Below, piece by piece: positions 29,281 through 38,457 of a DNA stretch of 64,000 nt. How positions within the stretch are numbered: position 1 is the stretch's first letter; every line of letters begins with the position of its first letter. The stretch spans positions 310,001-374,000 of the forward strand of contig NZ_LBMH01000005.1 of assembly GCF_001005305.1 (NCBI RefSeq), written 5' to 3'. Both the position numbers and the translations under genes were made by a program. Below the pieces are notes generated by a model that did no database searches, was not told the DNA's origin, and saw only the letters and a program-made list of their open reading frames with translations. This DNA comes from Kordia zhangzhouensis (lineage in GTDB: Bacteria; Bacteroidota; Bacteroidia; Flavobacteriales; Flavobacteriaceae).

Positions 29281-30908
29281 ACTTACTACACGAAAAAAAT
29301 TACGTCTGGATATTAATCATTGTCTGTTTCTTTATTTTTTTCATGAACTTGGATGTATTATATCCCAACATCATGGAAGCTCGAAATTTTATTACTGCGC
29401 GTGAAATGGTTACAGATGATCATTGGTTATTAACCACTATGAACGGCGAACCTCGCTACGAGAAACCTCCACTTCCTACTTGGTTAGCTGCAATTGCTGG
29501 GATGTTGGTAAGTTTCAAAAGTTTGGCTGCTTTACGAATTCCTTCTGCAATTATTACATTGGTGCTTGTATTTTTTTCCTATCGATTTGGTATTTACTTT
29601 TTAAAAGATAAAAAACAAGCTTTTATTAATGCGCTTGTGTTAGCAACATCATTTTACCTCATATTTGCTGGTCGAAATGGTACGTGGGATATTTTTGCGC
29701 ACGGCTTTATGATTATTGGAATTTATTATATTTTTCAATTCTTTTCTAGCAATGAAACGATTTGGCGTAATGCGCTTCTGGCAGGAACATTTATCGGTTT
29801 ATCTTTTATGAGTAAAGGTCCCGTTTCTCACTTTGCTTTATTTTTACCATTCATTATTTCGTATAGCATAGTATATCACTATTCTAATTTTAAGCAAAAA
29901 TGGGTTCCATTGATTGTATTAGTACTTATTGCTATTATTTTGTCTGTTTGGTGGCCATTGTACATTAATACTTTTGATGGAGAAACAGCCAAAGCAATTG
30001 CAGAAAAGGAAACGACAGCTTGGAAAGATCGTAATGTGCGGCCATTTTATTATTATTGGAGTTTCTTTGTACAGTCAGGAGTTTGGACAGTCGTAGCCTT
30101 TGTAAGTTTGTTATATCCGTACTTAAAATCACGTGTAAAGAACTTAAAAGCGTATAAATTTAGCCTGTTCTGGACACTTTTTGCTGTAATCTTATTGTCT
30201 ATTATACCAGAAAAAAAATCGCGATATTTACTGCCTGTTCTCATACCATTAGCATACACGACAAGCTTTTATATTACATATGTTTTTGAAAGTTTCAAAA
30301 CAACTATGAAAAATGTAGAACGTATTCCAGTATATCTCAATTTTGGATTGATTGGAATCGTAGGTATTGCGTTTCCTATTGCTGGCTATGTATTTTTAAA
30401 AGAAAAGCTTACAGGTTTTTACACACCGTTCTTTTTGACTTCATTCGTTTTGTTTTTGATTGGTATTTTTATCCTTAAATATTTGATTCAACGAAAAATA
30501 CAATTGGTTTTTTATCTAATTATTGCCTTTTTAATGTCTGCCATTACTTTTGGTTTTCCATTGGCAAATTCTTTTTTAGACAATCCTGCATATAAATCAT
30601 TGGCTACAATTCCACAAGAAACTATTGAAGAAAACATTCCTGTATATATGTTTAATATTCAGTCCCCTGAATTGGTATGGGATTATGGACAAAAAATTCC
30701 GCTGCTACATAGTCATGATTTAAAAACTCCAGAAGAAACAAAATTTAAAGCTCTCATTATGATTGGTGCTAAGAAAAGTTTGCAGAAAGCTTTTCCTAAC
30801 GCAAAGATTATGTACATGCGAACCTACGATTTGAATCCGGTAAATGCTGAAAATAGTGGATATAAAGATCGTTTACGAACTGAAATGTATTTAATTGAAC
30901 AAAATTAA
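29277..30908 (+). CDS. ArnT-like family 39 glycosyltransferase
   Basis: A 543-residue integral membrane glycosyltransferase of the ArnT/PMT (GT39/GT83) superfamily with roughly eleven transmembrane helices. The first periplasmic loop has LDVLYPNIMEARNFITAREM, then the conserved RYEKPPLPTWLAAIAG, and the SFMSKGPVS segment. These enzymes transfer a sugar from a polyprenyl-phosphate donor to lipid A or another envelope acceptor on the periplasmic side. Together with the upstream GT2 and LAB_N genes this makes a donor-synthesis, translocation and transfer module. Confidence 0.85.
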   Translation: MNLLHEKNYVWILIIVCFFIFFMNLDVLYPNIMEARNFITAREMVTDDHWLLTTMNGEPRYEKPPLPTWLAAIAGMLVSFKSLAALRIPSAIITLVLVFFSYRFGIYFLKDKKQAFINALVLATSFYLIFAGRNGTWDIFAHGFMIIGIYYIFQFFSSNETIWRNALLAGTFIGLSFMSKGPVSHFALFLPFIISYSIVYHYSNFKQKWVPLIVLVLIAIILSVWWPLYINTFDGETAKAIAEKETTAWKDRNVRPFYYYWSFFVQSGVWTVVAFVSLLYPYLKSRVKNLKAYKFSLFWTLFAVILLSIIPEKKSRYLLPVLIPLAYTTSFYITYVFESFKTTMKNVERIPVYLNFGLIGIVGIAFPIAGYVFLKEKLTGFYTPFFLTSFVLFLIGIFILKYLIQRKIQLVFYLIIAFLMSAITFGFPLANSFLDNPAYKSLATIPQETIEENIPVYMFNIQSPELVWDYGQKIPLLHSHDLKTPEETKFKALIMIGAKKSLQKAFPNAKIMYMRTYDLNPVNAENSGYKDRLRTEMYLIEQN

Positions 30909-30943
30909 TGTCGTATTGTTTTTAAATTCGCAATTGAATTCAG

Positions 30944-31882
30944 CTATTTAAGAGATTGAAACCAAGTAAGTTGCTCAGCAACACCTTCTTCAAGCGATAC
31001 TGTCGGATTGTAATTTAGAAGTCTTCTTGCTTTGTCAATATTGGCTTTGGTTCGTTGTTGATCTCCTGAACGCGGTGGCAAATGTTCAAATTCAATGGTA
31101 GTGTTTACTAATTTCTCTACAGCATCAACACCTTGTTGTGTAGTATATTCTGCTTCAGTCCCAATATTGAAAATTTCTCCATTACAAATAGATTCCTTTC
31201 CAATAACGCTTACAATTCCTTTTACAATATCACTCACATGAGTAAAACTTCGTAAATGAGATAAACTTCCTTCAAATAATGGAAATTTTTTACCATTCAA
31301 TCCGCAATCTAATAATTTGGTAAACAGCTTGTCTGGTCGCTCCCGTGAACCATATACCGAATACAATCGTAAAGAACACGATTTCAACTGATTAAGCCTA
31401 GAACTACATAAAACCAATTGCTCTGCTGCCAATTTGGTTACCCCATAATGTGAAGCAGGTTTTGGCGCTACTGTTTCGGGAAAAGTGGCATTGAGTCCGT
31501 AAATAGACGAAGTTCCAATATTTACAAACATCCGAAGTGAATTTTGAGCTAAAGCATAAGAGAGCAAATGCTGTGTTGCAATTACATTATTAGTTAAGTA
31601 ATCATGAAAAGTAGAAGTTGCCGCAATACCAGGTTGTGCTGCAAAGTGAAATATATATTCAACATCATTTGGCAACTCATACGTAGCAGAACTTTCGCGT
31701 AAATCAGCCTTTATAATTTGAATTCCTTTAGTAGTTAGTACTTTTGCATTTTCCGTTTTTAAAGCTATTGGATAATAATCTGAGAAGTTATCTATTCCGA
31801 CTACTTCGTGTCCTAATTCATGTAAATGTTCTGCAACATGCGAACCGATAAATCCGGCGATTCCTGTGATAAGTATCTTCAT
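30944..31882 (-). CDS. NAD-dependent sugar-nucleotide epimerase/dehydratase (extended SDR)
   Basis: A 312-residue extended SDR enzyme. NAD-binding GIAGFIGSHVAEHL is at residue 7, the serine of the active site in NIGTSSIYGLN, and the catalytic YxxxK in SHYGVTKLAAEQL. It resembles UDP-glucuronate or UDP-glucose 4-epimerases, acting on nucleotide sugars. It converges on the GT39 gene and could feed that glycosylation module, but its exact substrate is not determined. Confidence 0.85.
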   Translation of the reverse strand: MKILITGIAGFIGSHVAEHLHELGHEVVGIDNFSDYYPIALKTENAKVLTTKGIQIIKADLRESSATYELPNDVEYIFHFAAQPGIAATSTFHDYLTNNVIATQHLLSYALAQNSLRMFVNIGTSSIYGLNATFPETVAPKPASHYGVTKLAAEQLVLCSSRLNQLKSCSLRLYSVYGSRERPDKLFTKLLDCGLNGKKFPLFEGSLSHLRSFTHVSDIVKGIVSVIGKESICNGEIFNIGTEAEYTTQQGVDAVEKLVNTTIEFEHLPPRSGDQQRTKANIDKARRLLNYNPTVSLEEGVAEQLTWFQSLK

Positions 31883-31968
31883 TAATAGCTTGGGTAATGT
31901 ATTTGATGCATAAAAGTATAAATAATTTATGGAATGCCTTGTTTATTTTTTTAATCATCAGTAGTTTT

Positions 31969-32529
31969 ATGGAAGATAGTGAAAGATTTATTACAGGTCT
32001 TATAACTGGAAATGAAAAAGTTACACTAGAAATTTACACCAAATTATTTCCTAAAGTGCAAGCGTATGTATTAAAAAACAGAGGCGATTCTCAAGATGCT
32101 TCGGATGTTTTTCACGACGGATTACTGTATATTATTGTGACACAAAAAGAAAAAAGAACGGAAATTAAATCGTTTGAAGCGTATCTTTTTGTGGTTTGCA
32201 AAAATATCTGGAAAAGAAGTTTAAAAAATCAGGTAATAAAAAACGATTCAATTACCCTTACAGATAAAGAAGAAGAATTAAGTACGTTTATACTTGAACA
32301 ACAAATGCACGATTTTTATATAAAAAAATTCGACGAACTTTCTGAAAATTGCAAAGAAATTTTAAGTAGTTATTTTAACGGATTGAGTTATGAAGAATTG
32401 GCTGCAGAATACGCCTATGCCTCGATAAATACGGTACGACAGCGCGTATTTAAGTGTCGAGCAAAACTAATTAAATTAATTAAAGAAGATCAAACATATC
32501 AAAAAATAAAGCAATGGCTTCAAAACTAA
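31969..32529 (+). CDS. RNA polymerase sigma-70 factor, ECF-like
   Basis: A 186-residue sigma factor with regions 2 and 4 only. Region 2 covers SQDASDVFHDGLLYIIVTQ and SFEAYLFVVCKNIWKRSLK; region 4 is the helix-turn-helix near LSYEELAAEYAYASINTVRQ. I chose the ATG at 31969; an upstream extension to 31897 is hydrophobic and overlaps the divergent epimerase promoter. It overlaps the downstream TPR gene by 16 bases, so the pair is translationally coupled and the partner may be its membrane-bound anti-sigma or accessory factor. Confidence 0.85.
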   Translation: MEDSERFITGLITGNEKVTLEIYTKLFPKVQAYVLKNRGDSQDASDVFHDGLLYIIVTQKEKRTEIKSFEAYLFVVCKNIWKRSLKNQVIKNDSITLTDKEEELSTFILEQQMHDFYIKKFDELSENCKEILSSYFNGLSYEELAAEYAYASINTVRQRVFKCRAKLIKLIKEDQTYQKIKQWLQN

Positions 32530-33335
32530 CCGAAAAACTTTTAGAAGATCTAGAACGCTATTTAAAAGGCAAAATGACTGGTATCGAACGCCAACAATTT
32601 GAAGAAAATTTAGCTTCTGATGAAGAATTACGAAATGAATTGCGCTTACAAATAGGATTATATGAAACATTTGATAATTCGGAAGATTATTCGCTATTTA
32701 AAGACAATTTGAACCGTTCTGAAATCAATGTATTGAAAGCTAAATTGCGTAGTAAAGAATATCAAGATTTATCTATAAATATCCGAAAAGCAGAAAAAGT
32801 ATATTTTAATCAAAAAACGAAAGTAAAACCTATTCAAAAGTATTATCGTTACTTTGGCATTGCCGGAATGATTATATTATTTGTGACAATCTATTTTTTT
32901 CAAAGTGTTAATTCATATGCTACGTATTATAATCAATATGTAAACTGGGAAGAATTGCCTTCTTTTATAGAAAAAAGTCAGCCAAAAAATACTTTCTCTA
33001 ATGCAGAAATAGCTTTTAAACGAGGTAATTATACAGAAGCGGTGGCACTTTTTAGCACAATTGAAGCCACTGATGAACTGTATCCGTATAGTGTATTGTA
33101 TTTAGGTGCGTGTTATGATAAACTAGATGAAAACAAAAAAGCAATCGCTACATTTCAACAATTGGCAAACTTGGAAAATTCTCTGATTAGTTCTCAAGGG
33201 ACTTGGTACGAAGCCATGATATATCTCAAAATGAACGACAAAGAAAATGCCATCAAAGCGCTACAAAAAAACACGGATAACCCTGACGATTTCAACTATC
33301 AAAAAGCTAAAATATTAGTACGTAAACTAGATTAG
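32514..33335 (+). CDS. TPR membrane protein partner of the sigma factor
   Basis: A 273-residue single-pass membrane protein. An N-terminal cytosolic part (residues 1-110) starts KLTEKLLEDLERYLKGKMTG, an anti-sigma-like opening, and is followed by one transmembrane helix (YFGIAGMIILFVTIYFFQSV near 118). The periplasmic part holds TPR-type helices (AEIAFKRGNYTEAVALFST, PYSVLYLGACYDKLDENKK). It lacks the zinc-binding ZAS motif. Overlap with the sigma gene supports a joint regulatory role; target genes are unknown. Confidence 0.75.
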   Translation: MASKLTEKLLEDLERYLKGKMTGIERQQFEENLASDEELRNELRLQIGLYETFDNSEDYSLFKDNLNRSEINVLKAKLRSKEYQDLSINIRKAEKVYFNQKTKVKPIQKYYRYFGIAGMIILFVTIYFFQSVNSYATYYNQYVNWEELPSFIEKSQPKNTFSNAEIAFKRGNYTEAVALFSTIEATDELYPYSVLYLGACYDKLDENKKAIATFQQLANLENSLISSQGTWYEAMIYLKMNDKENAIKALQKNTDNPDDFNYQKAKILVRKLD

Positions 33336-33405
33336 CAAAGAGGTTTAAAGTACAGTTTTATCTAACTTTACTGCTTTCGTTTTTTAAAATTTCAAACACA
33401 AATAT

Positions 33406-35832
33406 TTAAAACTTTACCTGCAAGGTTGCATAAAAGTTCCGGTTGTTGGACGGAATGATTCCGGGACCTGGATATCCTGTAGCACGACGCGTAAAATATT
33501 CATTATCCAACACATTATTAATTCCAGTTTCAAGTTTGAAATTTTTATACGTATATGACAGCGAAATATCTAAAATATCGTAGGCTGGAATTTCCCCAAT
33601 TACACCACTCAAGTTACTTTCTACCGCATTGGACGCATCTGTAAATTGTTGTGAGATATATGTATACTGAATGTTTGATAGTAAGTTTTTATACCCAAAT
33701 AGCAACCCTGTTTTTAAATTCACATTGGGTACAAATTCTACCTTGTTCCCTTCTACGCCATTTTCTTGCGAATCAGTATACTTTGAATCGGTCAAAGCAA
33801 CATTGATAAAATAATTAAAGCTATATTCTTCATTTTTGAGAAACAATTCGTTCAGGTTGAAATCTACCAAAGACTCAATTCCATACATGACTGCGTTTCC
33901 AATATTGCCACGTTCGCTCTTCACACTTCCATCGGCAAATGCACGTTGAATAAAACCAATTCGGTCATTGTAAAACAATCCAAAAGCACCAATATCATAC
34001 GAGATTTTATTGTTGTAATTTCCACGCAAACCTAAGTCAATTGTCATTCCTTTTTCGTCGTCAATGGTTGGGCTAATTGCAAACGCAGGATTGATAATAC
34101 TAATATCTGTAAACGTTACCGAACGATAGTTTTGTGATACATTTCCATAGATTTCTATTGATTTTGTCGGTTTGTAACTCGCTCCTAACCCGAGAAGCAC
34201 AAAAGAACGTTCACGCACTTCACTATTGTCTACTGTTTCATTCAATATTACGTTTCCGGCTGCATCTGTATTGATTCGTTTAAAAAACCCATCACTTTCA
34301 GTTTTAATGTGTTCAAAACGAAAACCTGGTGTAATTGATAATTTATCATTTACATAAAAAATATTCTCTCCAAAAACTGCAATATTCAAATTTGGATAAT
34401 CGTAAGCCGATTGATTTGGGTAATTGGGATAATCGTCTAATTGGAATTCAAAATTAGGATCACTTCCCGCAGAACCTGGACCTTGTTGTCCCGTATTGTC
34501 TGCCTTATAGAATTTTGACCCGACTAAGAATGTCGCTTCTTTTCCAAAAACTTCATATTTACTTACAAGACGAGTTTCAAATCCAAAATTATTAAAATCT
34601 CCTTTAATCAAATCACGTTCAACACCTGGATCAACTTGATTCACACGATTGCTACGGAATCCAAGAGCATTTCTAGAGGCATTTAGTCCAAAAAAGTTAA
34701 ATGTAAAGTTGGTGTCATCCGAAAATTGATGTGCAAATTTCACGTTATACAACAACCAATCAATTTGAAACCAATTGCGTTCACGATTGCTTTGAAAAGG
34801 ATTGTCTGCAAACATAGCATCAGTCAATCCGCCTCCTTGTTTTGCTAGATAACGCAAATAGGTTACTTCTGCTTCTACTTTGGTTTGATCACTTAATTGA
34901 TATCCTAAATGAACATACGCATTTTTAGATTCAAATTCGGAGTTAGGACGAAATCCATCTCCTTTTTTGTAATTAAAAAATGAATAGTAACTAAATTTTC
35001 CACTTGTTCCACTAACACTCGTAAAATTTGTAAACAAGTTATTGCTACCAATGGTATTTCTAGTAATGAATTCGAAAGGTTTGGCTTGATTTGGTTTTTT
35101 CATCACAAAATTGACCAGTCCGCCAAATTGTGTTCCGTATTGCAAAGATGCTGCACCACGGATAATTTGAATTTCTTGTAATCCTTCTGCTGGTGGCGAA
35201 TAATAACTTTCTGGATATCCCAACACATCTGCACTGATATCATAACCATTTTGACGTGTATTAAAATTTGCTGTTCTATTAGGATCTAATCCTCTACCGC
35301 CTATATTTAATTGCAAACCAGCATCATCATTTTGATATATATTCAATCCAACTACTTGACTATAAATTTGTCGCGCATTGTTTGACGCCAAATTTGCCAT
35401 TGACTGCTCTACTAAAACAACTTCTGTTTTTTTTCCTGCATAGATGGCAGTTTCTTCCACATCTTTTAAACGTTTGAGAGCAAATACTTTCTTTTTACGT
35501 ACATTCAATTGCACTTCAGAGAGTTGTTCTCCTAGCGGATTTAATGTTACGTTAAGCAGCATGTCTTGTGCAACTGTGAGTTGTTTTTCAAAAACTTCAA
35601 ATTCATAAGAAAAGAAAATTACTGTCAACTTTTTTTCTTCTGTCACAAATTCGTAATAACCCGATTCATTTGTTGCTGCTAATTTTCCAGAACCTGCATC
35701 ATAAATTGCTACATCTGCAATTGGTTGATTTGTTGTAGCAGAAATTACTGTTCCAGAAATTTTTTGTTGTGCAGCAAGGGAAATACTGAACAAACAAAGT
35801 ATACTAAGTATGCTAAAATCCTTTAATTTCAT
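33406..35832 (-). CDS. TonB-dependent outer-membrane receptor, FecA-like
   Basis: An 808-residue TonB receptor with a signal peptide (KDFSILSILCLFSISLAAQQ). A carboxypeptidase-regulatory-like domain at residues 22-95 (KISGTVISATTNQPIADVAI) is followed by the plug with IQIIRGAASLQYGTQFGGLV, and a 22-strand barrel ending in FYATLQVKF. Likely imports a ferric complex; citrate is suggested by family resemblance but not shown. It is the last gene of a DUF4856-imelysin-HTTM-receptor cluster and overlaps the HTTM gene by 20 bases. Confidence 0.9.
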   Translation of the reverse strand: MKLKDFSILSILCLFSISLAAQQKISGTVISATTNQPIADVAIYDAGSGKLAATNESGYYEFVTEEKKLTVIFFSYEFEVFEKQLTVAQDMLLNVTLNPLGEQLSEVQLNVRKKKVFALKRLKDVEETAIYAGKKTEVVLVEQSMANLASNNARQIYSQVVGLNIYQNDDAGLQLNIGGRGLDPNRTANFNTRQNGYDISADVLGYPESYYSPPAEGLQEIQIIRGAASLQYGTQFGGLVNFVMKKPNQAKPFEFITRNTIGSNNLFTNFTSVSGTSGKFSYYSFFNYKKGDGFRPNSEFESKNAYVHLGYQLSDQTKVEAEVTYLRYLAKQGGGLTDAMFADNPFQSNRERNWFQIDWLLYNVKFAHQFSDDTNFTFNFFGLNASRNALGFRSNRVNQVDPGVERDLIKGDFNNFGFETRLVSKYEVFGKEATFLVGSKFYKADNTGQQGPGSAGSDPNFEFQLDDYPNYPNQSAYDYPNLNIAVFGENIFYVNDKLSITPGFRFEHIKTESDGFFKRINTDAAGNVILNETVDNSEVRERSFVLLGLGASYKPTKSIEIYGNVSQNYRSVTFTDISIINPAFAISPTIDDEKGMTIDLGLRGNYNNKISYDIGAFGLFYNDRIGFIQRAFADGSVKSERGNIGNAVMYGIESLVDFNLNELFLKNEEYSFNYFINVALTDSKYTDSQENGVEGNKVEFVPNVNLKTGLLFGYKNLLSNIQYTYISQQFTDASNAVESNLSGVIGEIPAYDILDISLSYTYKNFKLETGINNVLDNEYFTRRATGYPGPGIIPSNNRNFYATLQVKF

Positions 35833-37180
35833 CGTTAAATGGTAAAATCCAATGTTTATGTTTGAATGATTCTTTTTGTTGATATAAATCGACGTTTTTA
35901 TCGATAAATGGCTGACTCAAACGTCCGTTTAGTGCCACGTAACTTTCTACATATACTCCTACATTTTCATGTCCTTGACTCGTAAAATGATTTCCCAAAT
36001 AATGTGCATATTCGAGAATAAAATCGGGTTGAAAGCTCATTTGCTTTTCTTGTAACGGTGTGAGAAAGTCTCCATTATTTACATAGAAAAAAGCACCAGT
36101 CTTTTTGTCTATAATTTTAAATGTTGTATTCCCCATTTTTTCCATTAGCATAACACGCCATGAGAAACGATAGCCTTGTTCGGTCCAGAATAATTCACCA
36201 GGATATAACAAATATCTAAACGGAAATAGGAGTTGAATGGTAAAAAACGTAACCACTAATGGAATTATAAAATTAGTATAGGCAATTTTATAAGTAGAAA
36301 TTGTATCAATAACTGTTGTATTGATGTTTAAAAAACGATGTAAAATCGTTTTAATAAAAGCGATTACTTTTTCGTGAAAACCAGCATCAAAAAAGATCAA
36401 TGTTCCAACAATCATTACAAAAGGAAACATTCCAATAGGAAATAATACACGTGTGAAAACATGAAAAAATACGACGAGTGCAAAGGCAAATAATCGTGTT
36501 TTTCTATAAAGTAATAAAAACGGAATGCACAAATCATATAACATTCCTGACCAACTCATGGCGTAATGAAACCAATCTTGTTGCATTAAAGTATTTCCTA
36601 TAAACGGTAGATCATATTTAGAAGGCAGCCAAATTTTTAATGGTTGCGCTTTGAATAACCAATCAGAGTTTATTTTTGCCAAACCTGCGTAAAAATAGAC
36701 AATTCCTAAAAGGAGCTTAATTGCATCAATCGTCCAACGTGGAATGTGTTGATAGCGTTTTTTTCGTATCAAATTATCAACTGAAAACGTTGCATTTGCT
36801 GGAAGAAAAATCATCAAGAAACTCAAAATACTGATAAAATAGTAATGATTGAGATAGGTTGTTTTTTCCATCAGTTCGATATATGTAAAACTGAGAAAAA
36901 ATGTGACGATTGCTAAGCGATATTTTAATCCTAGCGCAACAAATAATGCAGACAACCCACATATAGCAAAAATTAGATAGGTATACTCCCCGATAGGTTG
37001 TACCCATTCAAAGCCATAATATGAAAAATGGAATTTTGGATCTAAATAAATGCTTTCTATCCAACCATGTACCCAAAAACGAATGATTCCATAACACATC
37101 ATTACTCCAAAACCAACACGAAAAACAGCCAAAGGAGCTGCATTGGTTTGTTGTTGAATATATGTTAGGAAACGATTCAT
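35813..37180 (-). CDS. HTTM-domain (vitamin K-dependent carboxylase-like) membrane protein
   Basis: A 455-residue protein with several transmembrane helices in the N-terminal 300 residues (AVFRVGFGVMMCYGIIRFWV, YIELMEKTTYLNHYYFISIL) and a periplasmic C-terminal domain. The region YLNHYYFISILSFLMIFLPA matches the HTTM/gamma-glutamyl carboxylase family. In flavobacteria it is regularly found beside imelysin and iron receptor genes; function is unproven. I chose ATG 37180; another in-frame ATG is at 37189. A terminator lies only 11 bases upstream of 37180, so it must be translated from readthrough transcript. Confidence 0.82.
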   Translation of the reverse strand: MNRFLTYIQQQTNAAPLAVFRVGFGVMMCYGIIRFWVHGWIESIYLDPKFHFSYYGFEWVQPIGEYTYLIFAICGLSALFVALGLKYRLAIVTFFLSFTYIELMEKTTYLNHYYFISILSFLMIFLPANATFSVDNLIRKKRYQHIPRWTIDAIKLLLGIVYFYAGLAKINSDWLFKAQPLKIWLPSKYDLPFIGNTLMQQDWFHYAMSWSGMLYDLCIPFLLLYRKTRLFAFALVVFFHVFTRVLFPIGMFPFVMIVGTLIFFDAGFHEKVIAFIKTILHRFLNINTTVIDTISTYKIAYTNFIIPLVVTFFTIQLLFPFRYLLYPGELFWTEQGYRFSWRVMLMEKMGNTTFKIIDKKTGAFFYVNNGDFLTPLQEKQMSFQPDFILEYAHYLGNHFTSQGHENVGVYVESYVALNGRLSQPFIDKNVDLYQQKESFKHKHWILPFNDEIKGF

Positions 37181-37190
37181 GCAATACATA

Positions 37191-37217
37191 AAAAAAGGTT
37201 GTCAACATACGACAACC
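37191..37217 (-). terminator. Intra-operon terminator after imelysin, directly before HTTM
   Basis: Stem ggttgtc/gacaacc (37197-37203, 37211-37217) is followed on the minus strand by a T run ending at 37191, ten bases before the HTTM start. It looks like a real but leaky terminator that lowers expression of HTTM and the receptor. Confidence 0.75.
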
Positions 37218-37241
37218 TGTATTTTTTATTGTTTCAAATTT

Positions 37242-38351
37242 TTAGTCACCATCTGCATCTACATAATCAACACTTATGTTGAACGCTTGTAGCATGTCTA
37301 CTTTTAACAGAATAACCCCCGCTTGTAACGCATCGTATGCTTGTGTCATTTTCGTGTTATCTGTATTGACCTGAGTATAAAAATTGGCGTTTAATTCTTG
37401 AATTTTTCCCCGAGCTGTGTTGAACTGGTTATTAATCATTGTAGCCAATTCTACTCTGTCCAAAAATGTTAAGTATGTTTTAAAGCTTTCTCCAGTGGCA
37501 CTTCCTCCAAATTGTGTTCCATTGAAAACATTTTGTACAGCATTTAATGCTTCTATAGCTAACTCTTTAGATACTTCTTGATTGTAAAATGCTTCTACTT
37601 TTTCTGGCAATGGTGTTGTAGAAAAGTTTCCTGCTGGAATTCCAATTTTGTTTGCTCGCAATCCTTTTTCATAATAGAAAATAAAGTCATTTACGAATTT
37701 ATTAGCTGCGCTAGTCGCAGTGTTTGAAGTTCCTGCCACAAAAATATCTCTATACACAGTAGTCCAATCGCTTACAACTTCTTGTGTAAGCAATTTCATT
37801 TGGTCTATAAGGTCAGATAAGTAGTTTTTATATTTACTCGCATCTGCATTAGTATCATATTTTTCAATAATATCGACATCTGTAGCTGCGATTCCGTATA
37901 ACATATAATCTAATGCAGGAAAACCTACTGCATCATTATTATTAGGATGTGTAAGATCGTAGTTTCCATTAGCAATATTGTTTTCAACATCTGTTGTACT
38001 TACAGGATAGATATTCATCTGAAAGTGATATAGAATTTCTTCTGCTTTTCCAATATTGAACATTTCTACATGTTGCCATGCCTTGTATGCTGTTAACCAA
38101 TCTGACCGTAATGCATCAAGATTTGTTTGATTAGGTGTTGCAACAAAATTGTCTTTAGAAGTTCCCAATGCATTTAATTTTGTGCTGAGATCTTGATAAG
38201 CAGGAATTATAAGATTGTCTGCTAAGTTTCGAAGCATGCCTGCTCTGTCAAAAGACTCACCGCCATTAGGTGTTGTAGGTGTATCATCACTAGAACTACA
38301 AGCTACAATAAATAAAGTCAATACTAATACTGAAAAAATTTTCTTCATCAT
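37242..38351 (-). CDS. Imelysin family lipoprotein (periplasmic iron uptake)
   Basis: A 369-residue lipoprotein: signal MKKIFSVLVLTLFIVACSSS with a lipobox VAC. An imelysin-like helical domain follows, with WLTAYKAWQHVEMFNIG, a central GFPALDYMLYGIAATD, and long C-terminal helices. The usual imelysin GxHxxE motif is replaced here by GFPALD, so any metal binding may differ. The ATG at 38351/38348 was chosen to start the signal peptide. Clustered with DUF4856, HTTM and a TonB receptor, a known flavobacterial iron-related arrangement. Confidence 0.87.
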   Translation of the reverse strand: MMKKIFSVLVLTLFIVACSSSDDTPTTPNGGESFDRAGMLRNLADNLIIPAYQDLSTKLNALGTSKDNFVATPNQTNLDALRSDWLTAYKAWQHVEMFNIGKAEEILYHFQMNIYPVSTTDVENNIANGNYDLTHPNNNDAVGFPALDYMLYGIAATDVDIIEKYDTNADASKYKNYLSDLIDQMKLLTQEVVSDWTTVYRDIFVAGTSNTATSAANKFVNDFIFYYEKGLRANKIGIPAGNFSTTPLPEKVEAFYNQEVSKELAIEALNAVQNVFNGTQFGGSATGESFKTYLTFLDRVELATMINNQFNTARGKIQELNANFYTQVNTDNTKMTQAYDALQAGVILLKVDMLQAFNISVDYVDADGD

Positions 38352-38391
38352 CTTCTTATTTCTATTTATTCTAAATAAACGTTGCAAAAAT

Positions 38392-38434
38392 AAAAAAGTA
38401 GTCAATGCCATCCTAATACATTGACTACTTTTTT
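38392..38434 (-). terminator. Terminator after the DUF4856 gene
   Basis: A 16-bp perfect stem (38392-38407 with 38419-38434) lies 24 bases after the DUF4856 stop and ends in a T run on the minus strand. It separates DUF4856 from imelysin. Confidence 0.85.
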
Positions 38435-38457
38435 AAACTAATTCTAAATAATTTTTT

